A stretch of 64,000 bases of DNA from assembly GCF_016793825.1 (NCBI RefSeq), contig NZ_JAEULM010000011.1, positions 1 to 64,000 on the forward strand, written 5' to 3'. Within the stretch, counting starts at the first letter, position 1, and the number at the start of each line of letters is the position of its first letter. A model generated the notes under the pieces. It was not told the origin of the DNA and ran no database searches. It saw only the letters and a list, made by a program, of their open reading frames with translations. Of the stretch, positions 1 through 6,533 are shown one piece after another. The DNA comes from Sphingopyxis sp. GTDB lineage: Bacteria > Pseudomonadota > Alphaproteobacteria > Sphingomonadales > Sphingomonadaceae. The translations under genes and the position numbers were made by a program.

Positions 1-47
1 GTTAGCGTCCGCGCTCGTGGTGTAATTTCCGGTGTAGGCGATGGTGT

Positions 48-79
48 ATTCCGGGGTGGGGCATGCCCCACCCCGGAAT
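48..79. repeat. Perfect 32-bp palindrome in the IS leader
   Basis: The 16-base arm ATTCCGGGGTGGGGCA is followed directly by its exact reverse complement, with no spacer. It lies about 80 bases upstream of the transposase start. It could form a cruciform or an RNA hairpin that limits read-in transcription into the transposase, or it may be the trace of an inverted end junction. The function is inference; the symmetry is seen directly. Confidence 0.9.
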
Positions 80-157
80 GCGGCGTCGCTGGTGGCCACC
101 GGGTTCATCGTTATGGTGGAGTTTGCACACTTCAACCGTGACGAAGAGGAGTTCCCG

Positions 158-1102
158 ATGACCGAGGACAGATTACTGATCGAAGAGCTGGCTGCAAAGG
201 GCGGCCAACCGGATTTTTTGCGCACCATCGCCGAGAACGTGCTGCAGCTGATCATGGAGGCCGACGTTGATGGCCTGATCGGCGCGGGTCGCCACGAACG
301 CAGCAGCGAGCGCGCGACCTGGCGCAACGGCTATCGCGACCGTTCGCTGGATACCCGGGTAGGCACGCTGAACCTGAAAATCCCCAAGCTGCGTGCTGGG
401 TCCTATTTTCCGGGCTTCCTTGAGCCCCGCAAGATGGTCGAGAAAGCGCTGGTTGCGGTGATCCAGGAAGCGTGGATCGGCGGGGTCAGCACCCGGCGGG
501 TCGATGAACTCGTCCAGGCCATGGGCATGACCGGCATCTCCAAGTCCACCGTCTCCAAGCTTTGCAAGGACATTGACGAGCGCGTCCATGCCTTTCTGAA
601 ACGCCCGCTCACCGGCGAATGGCCGTATCTCTGGCTCGATGCCACCTATCTCAAGGTACGCGAAGGCGGGCGGATCATCAGCGTTGCCGCAATAATCGCC
701 ATGGCCGTCAACACCGAGGGCCGGCGCGAGATCGTCGGCCTGCATATCGGCCCCTCGGAAGCGGAGGTCTTCTGGTCCGACTTCCTGAAGGACCTTGTTC
801 GGCGCGGTCTTACCGGCGTGAAGCTGGTCATCTCCGATGCTCACGAGGGCCTCAAGGGCGCGATCACCCGCGTCATGGGCGCCACCTGGCAGCGCTGCCG
901 GGTGCACTTCATGCGCAATGCCCTGTCCTATGTGCCCAAGGGCCAGAACACTGTCGTCGCCGCCGCGATCCGCCAGGTCTTCCTGCAGCCCGATCAGAAA
1001 AGCGCAACGCAGGTCTGGCGACAGGTCGCCGACCAGTTGCGCACCCGTTGGCCCAAGCTCGGCGCCTGCATGGACGAGGCCGAAACCGACGTGCTCGCCT
1101 AG
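158..1102 (+). pseudogene. IS256-family transposase, 3'-truncated
   Basis: About 314 residues of a mutator/IS256-type DDE transposase remain; the family is usually about 400 residues. The ATG at 158 is preceded by a GAGGAG ribosome binding site at 147-152, so I prefer it to the in-frame start at 41. The first two catalytic acids are visible as WLD161ATY and VISD227AH. The C-terminal part that supplies the third acid (Glu) is missing: the reading frame breaks at GAAACCGACGTGCTCGCC and hits TAG where an integrase gene fragment begins. The enzyme is therefore expected to be dead. The element was not simply interrupted; its right end has been deleted. Confidence 0.85.
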
Positions 1103-1350
1103 AGGTCGTCGGCAAACTTGTATGCCTGATGCTCGTCGGTCGTCCTCGTGGACTTATAGACGTATCCCGGCATCCCCGGTGCCTTGATCCGACACATCCA
1201 TGTCGGTTTCACATAGTCCCCACGAACGAAGAGGTAGATGCCTCCGTCCTTGAAAGTCTTCGATTTCAAGATGTTCTTTCCACTGGGACTTTTCGATTCC
1301 TGTGAATCGATGCTGCCAATCGTGGATTCGTTAAGACCCAATTTTTCCAA
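1099..1350 (-). pseudogene. Phage-type integrase, N-terminal fragment
   Basis: 83 residues (start MEKLGLNEST) resemble the N-terminal arm-binding region of ICE/phage tyrosine integrases: a KDGGIYLFVRGDY...KPTWMCRIK...GMPGYVYKSTRTTDEHQAYKFADDL stretch, interrupted at the transposase junction. The catalytic domain is gone. Its start lies only 101 bases from the 46-bp attachment core at 1452, which is where integrase genes usually sit, so it probably belonged to a third element once inserted at the same tRNA locus. The assignment rests on remembered family resemblance and is moderately sure. Confidence 0.55.
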
Positions 1351-1429
1351 AACCTCTCCTCCAAATCACATATCCGTATGTGATCCGTATATACCGGATT
1401 TTGGATTTTCAGAAAACAGGGGGTCAAAT

Positions 1430-1451
1430 AAACCGCAGAAAACTGCGGTTT
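1430..1451 (-). terminator. Hairpin next to tRNA 3' end
   Basis: AAACCGCAG and CTGCGGTTT pair perfectly around an AAAA loop. On the minus strand the hairpin lies immediately 3' of the tRNA-Gly fragment and is followed by a short T-containing stretch, so it may be the original terminator of that tRNA gene. Confidence 0.5.
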
Positions 1452-1497
1452 CTGGAGCGGGCGAAGGGATTCGAACCCTCGACCCCAACCTTGGCAA
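1452..1497 (-). other. Attachment site, left copy (tRNA-Gly 3' part)
   Basis: This 46-bp sequence is identical to 33979-34024. Read on the minus strand it is the 3' part of a tRNA: anticodon loop TTGCCAA (GCC, glycine), T arm GAGGG-TTCGAAT-CCCTT, acceptor strand CGCCCGC, discriminator T and encoded CCA. No 5' half follows at higher coordinates, so this is a duplicated attachment core, not a tRNA gene. The integrase gene at 1677 reads away from it, as expected for the left junction of an element inserted in a minus-strand tRNA gene. Confidence 0.85.
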
Positions 1498-1561
1498 CTT
1501 GATTTTGGCTCTTTTCTAGAGCTTCTTTTTCTTTCCTAAGCTTCTATTATTGCTCTCTTTA

Positions 1562-1590
1562 TTGACAAACCGCCTTTCCCGCTGCATCCT
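1562..1590 (+). promoter_or_regulatory. Possible promoter of integrase 1
   Basis: TTGACA (1562-1567), a 17-base spacer and CATCCT (1585-1590). The second integrase has TTGACT, 16 bases and TATCCT at the equivalent distance from its attachment core, which supports the call. The -10 match is weak. Confidence 0.4.
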
Positions 1591-1596
1591 GTTATT

Positions 1597-1663
1597 GTCT
1601 CCAGTTTTCCCGATTCTGGAGACTATTTGGAGACAAAACGCTGCCGAAAAGTTTTGTCTCCAG
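1597..1663. repeat. Cluster of GTCTCCAG / CTGGAGAC repeats before int1
   Basis: GTCTCCAG (1597-1604), CTGGAGAC (1616-1623), GGAGACAAAAC (1629-1639) and GTTTTGTCTCCAG (1651-1663) alternate in orientation. The last two form an 11-bp inverted repeat directly upstream of the integrase start. The block 1616-1639 recurs at 33882-33905 near the other end of the element with one mismatch. They are candidate arm-type sites for the integrase or an excisionase, or an autoregulatory operator. Confidence 0.6.
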
Positions 1664-1676
1664 CAGGAGTGATAAC

Positions 1677-2945
1677 ATGCCCACAGCCAAACTCACCAAG
1701 CGGACGATCGAGGGCTTTGCGATCCCCGCCGTGAGGCAGGTCATCTACTGGGACACCGAACTCAAGGGCTTCGGGGTGCGGGTATTACCGTCCGGTCTGA
1801 AGACGTTCGTGGTTCAGTATCGCACCATCGATGCAATCAAGCGCCGTCTCAATCTTGGCCGGTTCGGCCCGCTGACCGTCGAGAAGGCGCGAGGCCAGGC
1901 GATTGTGAAGCTTGCCGAAGTCATCGGAGGCGAAGATCCGGCTGACAAGGTGCGCGAGGCCCGCAAGGGGATGACTGTCGCCGAGATGTGCGATTGGTAT
2001 CTGACCGAGGCCCGAGCCGGGAATATCCTTGGCCGAAAGAACCTTCCGATCAAAGCCTCGTCGCTCAAAATGGACGAGAGCCGGATCCGGACACACATCG
2101 TCCCGCTGCTTGGCCGGCGGATCGTCAAGCAGCTGACGATCGCAGACGTCGAGCAAATGCAGACTGACGTGAAGAACGGAAAGACCGCAAAACCTCGGAC
2201 GGGCAACCGCGGCGGAAAGGCAACGGGCGGACCCGGCGTGGCGGGCCGCTGCGTCGGCACACTTCAAGCGATCATCGGCCACGCAAAGCATAAGGGCCGC
2301 CTGGAGACGCATCCCACGATGGGGGCGAAGAAGCTTGCGAGCAGAAAGAAGACGAGACGGCTAAGCGTCGCGGAAATCGAAATGCTCGGGAAGGCGATCG
2401 CTTATGCCGAGGCCACAGGTGAGAACCCGGTCTCCCTTGGCGTGCTGCGAACCTTGCTTCTCACGGGCTATCGACGCGAAGAAGCCCAGGCCATGCACCG
2501 AAGCTGGCTTCATTCCGAGCGCAGCTATGTCGCCTTTCCCGACACGAAGGGCGGCGCGCAGATTCGGGCGATCAGTCCAGCGGCCATTCGAATTCTTGAA
2601 AGCCAGAAAGCGCTAGTAGGCAATCCACATTTCTTCCCGGCGACGATTGGCGACGGCCCCTTTACCGCCGTTGCCGATTGCCTGCGGCGAGTTTGCGCCC
2701 TCGCAGGAATTTCCGGTGCGACCCCGCATACGCTCCGCCACACCTTTGGCAGTATTGCGGGTGAGCTGGGCTTCTCGGAACTGACAATCCGAGCCATGCT
2801 CGGCCATGCTTCGCAGAATGTGACGCAGGATTATGTTCATATCGACGAGGCCGTGAAGCTGGCGGTGACTCGAACGGCCGATGAGATCGCCCTGCACCTG
2901 GCGATTGGCGCTGCCAAGGCGGGCGCGTTAAAGTTGGCAGCATAG
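1677..2945 (+). CDS. Tyrosine-type site-specific integrase 1
   Basis: A 422-residue tyrosine recombinase that would integrate and excise the element at the tRNA-Gly core. An N-terminal DUF4102-like arm domain (residues 1-90, KLTKRTIEGF...YWDTELKGFGVRV) is followed by a SAM-like core-binding domain and the catalytic domain. The catalytic set is complete: Arg266 (TGYRREE), Lys291, His351/Arg354 (HTLRHTF), His377 (LGHAS) and Tyr386 (QDYVHID). It starts 180 bases from the left attachment core and reads into the element. It is closely similar over its whole length to the integrase at 34204. A GCAGGAG ribosome binding site precedes the ATG. Confidence 0.93.
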   Translation: MPTAKLTKRTIEGFAIPAVRQVIYWDTELKGFGVRVLPSGLKTFVVQYRTIDAIKRRLNLGRFGPLTVEKARGQAIVKLAEVIGGEDPADKVREARKGMTVAEMCDWYLTEARAGNILGRKNLPIKASSLKMDESRIRTHIVPLLGRRIVKQLTIADVEQMQTDVKNGKTAKPRTGNRGGKATGGPGVAGRCVGTLQAIIGHAKHKGRLETHPTMGAKKLASRKKTRRLSVAEIEMLGKAIAYAEATGENPVSLGVLRTLLLTGYRREEAQAMHRSWLHSERSYVAFPDTKGGAQIRAISPAAIRILESQKALVGNPHFFPATIGDGPFTAVADCLRRVCALAGISGATPHTLRHTFGSIAGELGFSELTIRAMLGHASQNVTQDYVHIDEAVKLAVTRTADEIALHLAIGAAKAGALKLAA

Positions 2946-3009
2946 CTGCGCTCCAACACTTTGCCCCGCCAATCTACGCGATCGCGCCCCATGCGCCACA
3001 TTTGCTTAT

Positions 3010-3029
3010 ACTTGCTTGCGGCAAGCTAT
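3010..3029. promoter_or_regulatory. TetR-type operator candidate A
   Basis: ACTTGCTTGCGGCAAGCTAT, a dyad related to six other sites in this element. It lies in the 339-bp gap between int1 and the hydrolase gene (2946-3284), in which I see no gene. It would control the 3285-5012 transcription unit. Confidence 0.65.
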
Positions 3030-3284
3030 CGCGCTAACAAAGCCCTGATAATATGGAGAGGCTGCAACAATGCGTGACCTGCGCGCTACCCAAACACCAT
3101 CTTGCTGCCCAGCAGTGACGCCTTTGCGGACACGCGTCAGGACCCCGGCCTTTAAGGTCGGCGAACCTTGATATCATTCGCTTCCAGTCCGGATATGCAA
3201 GCTGCCACAGGCCCCTTCGAACCGAAAAGATAGATTATTTCATTCGAGCCCACCCGGCAAAGTGATAGAGCGGAGTTGACGATC

Positions 3285-4178
3285 ATGTCCCAAGACCAAC
3301 TGCAACAAGTCAATGAGATGATCCGCTCAGGCCCTGATCTCGGATCGCTTCCGGTACCGGAATTGCGCGTGGCGTTCGACGGGTTTGGCGATTTTACGCC
3401 ATTCGATCCCTCAATCAAATTCGAGCTTGTCGATGCCAATGGAGTGGCTTGTGAAATCGGTGTCGCGCCGGGATCCAGAACCGACGCCACGGTATTTTAT
3501 CTGCACGGTGGCGGATATGTGATCGGGTCTTTCACGTCGCATCGCGGCCTTCTTGCGAGACTAGGTCAGGCCGCATCGATGCGCACGATGGCAGTTGATT
3601 ACCGCTTGGCACCTGAACACCCCTTTCCAGCGGCTATCGAGGATGCAGTCACTGCATATCAGTGGCTTCTCGACAGCGGCACGCCGTCAGAGCGCATTTT
3701 CTTCGCTGGCGACTCTGCGGGGGGCGGCCTTGTCGTCGCTACAATGCTCCGATGCAAGGCGCGCAATATTCCTCTTCCCCGTGCAGCTGTTCTGTTCTCG
3801 CCATTCGCCGACATGGGCACGACCGGACAGTCGATTGTCGATAACCGGGATCGTGATTTTGTGGTCACCGAAGGCGTGGCCCCCGGCATGGCGGAAACCT
3901 ATCTTGCAGGCGCGGATGCCACATCACCAGAAGCGTCACCGATCTATGGCGACCTAGCGGGATTGCCGCCGATCCTGATCCAGGTCAGCAGTCATGAGGT
4001 TCTTCTCGACGATTCCCTAAGGCTTTTGCGAGCCGCGATCCTTGTGGATGTTCAGGTGCACCTGCGGGTTTATCAGGGACTTCCCCATGTCTGGCAGTTG
4101 TTTACGGGCATGCTGGACGAAGGTCAGGCCGCACTCGAGGAGGCAGGCGCGTTTTTCGATAAGCATCTGGACATTTAG
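3285..4178 (+). CDS. Alpha/beta hydrolase (HSL-type esterase)
   Basis: A 297-residue cytoplasmic esterase/lactonase of the hormone-sensitive-lipase group. The oxyanion motif HGGG (residues 74-77) and nucleophile motif GDSAG (Ser144) are intact; a C-terminal GLPHVWQ supplies the catalytic His and LLDDS a likely Asp. The ATG at 3285 follows a CGGAG site by 9 bases, so the upstream TTG at 3276 is less likely. It heads a unit with the EthD gene and is preceded by operator A. In a pathway with a Baeyer-Villiger monooxygenase it is the obvious candidate to open the lactone or ester product. That role is inference. Confidence 0.85.
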   Translation: MSQDQLQQVNEMIRSGPDLGSLPVPELRVAFDGFGDFTPFDPSIKFELVDANGVACEIGVAPGSRTDATVFYLHGGGYVIGSFTSHRGLLARLGQAASMRTMAVDYRLAPEHPFPAAIEDAVTAYQWLLDSGTPSERIFFAGDSAGGGLVVATMLRCKARNIPLPRAAVLFSPFADMGTTGQSIVDNRDRDFVVTEGVAPGMAETYLAGADATSPEASPIYGDLAGLPPILIQVSSHEVLLDDSLRLLRAAILVDVQVHLRVYQGLPHVWQLFTGMLDEGQAALEEAGAFFDKHLDI

Positions 4179-4214
4179 CCGCAAACGGTTGGTCTGGGCC
4201 TTAAGGAGACTAGC

Positions 4215-5012
4215 TTGATCAAGATGTTATGTCAGGTGCCCCGCAAGCTGGGCATGAGCGAGCACGAATTCTACCCGCGCTATCTCCAGGGGCATGGCAG
4301 CCTTGTTCGAAACCACGCACGGGCGATGGGCTTCTTGCGCTACGTTCAGGCACATCGGATCGCCTTGCCCGAAATCGACAATTTCAGCGCGGGTCAACCC
4401 TGGCGTACCCCGTTAGACGGTCAGTCGGAACTGTGGTGGGAAAGCTGGGAAAGCATGGAAAGCGCGCTCGCCTCGCCCGAGGGTGGCAAGGCCAGCGCCA
4501 TCCTGGAAGCGGATGAGCAGGAATTCACAGACACGAGCAATGTCAGCGGGTTTGTCGCACAGGAAGAGATTGTGCTGGACCTCTCCGATGGATCGCCGCC
4601 CGGGTTCGGCACCGCCGTCAAGATGGTCATCGATATCTGGAAGCGGCCGGACCTTAGCACAGCGGAATTCAGCGCACGCTGGCGGGGCCAGCACGGAGAT
4701 CTCGTTCGGCAGCACGCGGCAGCACTGGGCATTTGCAAATATGTTCAGAACCATCGCGATCCGGCTGCGAAATTCGATTTTGCCGAACTGCGAGGGTGGC
4801 AACCAGCCCCGAACGGGGTCACGGAAATGTGGTGGCCTGACATTGAGGCGATGCGGTCAGCTTTGGCCTCGCCCGAAGCCCTCTCGTCCCTGACGGCGAT
4901 CTCACTGGATGAGGTCGTCTTTGCCGATCCTGCGCTGACCCGCGCTTTCGTAGCGAAGGAGCACACCATTTTCGATTATGTCGGAGCAGTGCCCTCGACG
5001 CGAGATCCGTGA
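4215..5012 (+). CDS. Tandem EthD-domain protein
   Basis: A 265-residue protein of two ferredoxin-like EthD repeats: residues 1-115 (MIKMLCQVPRKLGMSEHEFY...QGHGSLV) and 135-255 (VKMVIDIWKRPDLSTAEFSARW...QHGDLV). Both carry the HG-x-LV signature and a later WW pair. Start is TTG at 4215, 6 bases after AAGGAG; an ATG at 4224 is the alternative. EthD proteins are small dimeric barrels found with monooxygenase pathways; some members act as decarboxylases, dehydrochlorinases or cyclases on polyketide or terpenoid intermediates. The reaction here is unknown. It is co-transcribed with the hydrolase (36-base gap). Confidence 0.8.
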   Translation: MIKMLCQVPRKLGMSEHEFYPRYLQGHGSLVRNHARAMGFLRYVQAHRIALPEIDNFSAGQPWRTPLDGQSELWWESWESMESALASPEGGKASAILEADEQEFTDTSNVSGFVAQEEIVLDLSDGSPPGFGTAVKMVIDIWKRPDLSTAEFSARWRGQHGDLVRQHAAALGICKYVQNHRDPAAKFDFAELRGWQPAPNGVTEMWWPDIEAMRSALASPEALSSLTAISLDEVVFADPALTRAFVAKEHTIFDYVGAVPSTRDP

Positions 5013-5195
5013 AGGTAGAATGCCAACGGTCTTCCCGACTAGGCACGTCAGTTCGAAAAACCAACCGCGCGTTCGGCGAGTGGCACGAAGCTTCATAACT
5101 CTGCGCCAGTTACGCCGCGAGAAATGTTAGCCGAGTGGTGGCCTCCCGATCGCTACAGCCCCGATCGAATCTGGCGATTCACCGGAAGATCACGC

Positions 5196-5555
5196 TCAAT
5201 CTCCGAACTGAACATGTTCCTCAGTGATGAATGTGACGCAGTTTGCCCTGTCCAAAAACTTGTCCTCGTCGGGCCTGATCAGCTCCAAATATCTTGGCTC
5301 CAGGAAGGCCGCTTCCATGGCCGCGACATTCTTGAAACGCAATTCGCCAATACCATGATGCTCGGGAACCTGTCCCAGCACCGGGGCGTCAGGGCCTGAG
5401 TCCTGCAGATTGGGATAGATCACGTATCGTTTCACATACTGCATGAATTCGGGAACACTTTTTACAAGAGGTGCGTGCTCATCCAGCCAATATCTTGTGA
5501 ATTCTGCCTGCGATAAATGTGGAAGCTTCTTCGCTGCTACCAGAACCGTGATCAT
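5196..5555 (-). CDS. Single EthD-domain protein
   Basis: 119 residues forming one EthD domain (MITVLVAAKKLPHLSQAEFTRYW, then DEHAPLV). It lies on the minus strand directly downstream of an SDR gene (54-base gap), probably in the same transcription unit as the SDR and the TonB receptor. It faces the tandem EthD gene convergently across a 183-bp gap with no clear terminator. The same pathway therefore has three EthD domains on two opposed units. The substrate is unknown. Confidence 0.78.
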   Translation of the reverse strand: MITVLVAAKKLPHLSQAEFTRYWLDEHAPLVKSVPEFMQYVKRYVIYPNLQDSGPDAPVLGQVPEHHGIGELRFKNVAAMEAAFLEPRYLELIRPDEDKFLDRANCVTFITEEHVQFGD

Positions 5556-5609
5556 ATTGCGTTCTCTGACGGGACCGATGTTGTTTTTGAGCTATCTATC
5601 GAAGCCGAA

Positions 5610-6377
5610 TTATCGCGCCAGCAGCCCGCCATCGATCACAAGTTCCGCTCCCGTCACAAACCGGGATTCATCGGAAGCCAGATAGACGCAGCCCCAGGCG
5701 ATGTCTTCCGGAACGCCCCCTCGACCGCCCGGCTGAAGCGCGTTGAACATTGCCTGCGCGGTATCGGTATCCGCCGCATTGTTGATGATGTTCTGGACAA
5801 TCGGGGTGTCGATGTATCCTGGGTGGATCGAATTCGATCGGATGCCTTGGCCTATATAATCGAGCGCGGTTGACTTGGAGAAGTTGCGCACCGCGCCCTT
5901 TGAGGCCGCGTATGCTGCGAAATGAGGTCCGGCCACGATGCCGAACGCAGAAGAGATGTTGATGATCGAGCCGCCACCCGCCGTGATCATGTGGGGGATG
6001 GCGTATTTGGTGAACAGAAACACGCCGCGCGCATTGATCGCGAACGTTCTATCCCAATGCTCCGCTGTAATATCTCCGGCCGCGCCCATGCCAGCGACGC
6101 CCGCGCACGCGACGACCGTGTCGAGCTTGCCAAATGCCGTCACCGCCGCCTCGATCGCGGCAGCGACATCATCCTCGATAGAAACGTCGCACTTGATGAA
6201 GCGGATTCGATCGGAACTCGCGTCGATCAGACTGGCCAGTTGGGGATCCAGGGGTTCCTGAACGTCGGCGACAATGACGCAAGCGCCTTCAGCGGCAAAC
6301 AATCGCGCTGTAGCGGCGCCGATTCCCGATGCGCCTCCAGAAATGACGGCGACCTTGTTCGGCAGACGGTTCGGCAT
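5610..6377 (-). CDS. Short-chain dehydrogenase/reductase
   Basis: 255-residue classical SDR. The cofactor motif GGASGIG is near the N-terminus, with an Asp after beta-2 (VADV) favouring NAD. The NAG-equivalent is CAGVAG; the catalytic Ser is in ISSAF and the YAASK motif supplies Tyr and Lys. The C-terminal ASDESRFVTGAELVIDGG stretch is nearly the same as in the SDR at 9216, so the two are probably paralogous alcohol dehydrogenases of the same pathway. It lies downstream of the TonB receptor, separated by a strong inverted repeat (6454-6515). Confidence 0.87.
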   Translation of the reverse strand: MPNRLPNKVAVISGGASGIGAATARLFAAEGACVIVADVQEPLDPQLASLIDASSDRIRFIKCDVSIEDDVAAAIEAAVTAFGKLDTVVACAGVAGMGAAGDITAEHWDRTFAINARGVFLFTKYAIPHMITAGGGSIINISSAFGIVAGPHFAAYAASKGAVRNFSKSTALDYIGQGIRSNSIHPGYIDTPIVQNIINNAADTDTAQAMFNALQPGGRGGVPEDIAWGCVYLASDESRFVTGAELVIDGGLLAR

Positions 6378-6453
6378 GAGATGCTTCCTTGCATAAATAA
6401 TGATCGTCAGCGCCCAGACTTTGTCCGCCCGCCGGCAGGTGAATCGTGATGGT

Positions 6454-6515
6454 CGTTGGACAGGCGTGAGCGAGATCGGTCTAACGTGTCAATCTGCTCA
6501 GTCGCCTGTCCAACG
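6454..6515 (-). terminator. 13-bp inverted repeat between receptor and SDR
   Basis: CGTTGGACAGGCG at 6454-6466 and its exact complement CGCCTGTCCAACG at 6503-6515 enclose 36 bases. It sits 18 bases after the TonB receptor stop on the minus strand. There is no T tract, so it may attenuate or protect receptor mRNA instead of fully ending transcription. Confidence 0.5.
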
Positions 6516-6533
6516 CCGGTTTCGGAGACTTAG

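Noticed and set aside
1452-1524. Complete tRNA-Gly gene on the minus strand
   Set aside because: Only the part from the anticodon loop to CCA is present; the bases beyond 1497 (and 34024 for the second copy) do not form a D arm or the GCGGGCG acceptor strand.
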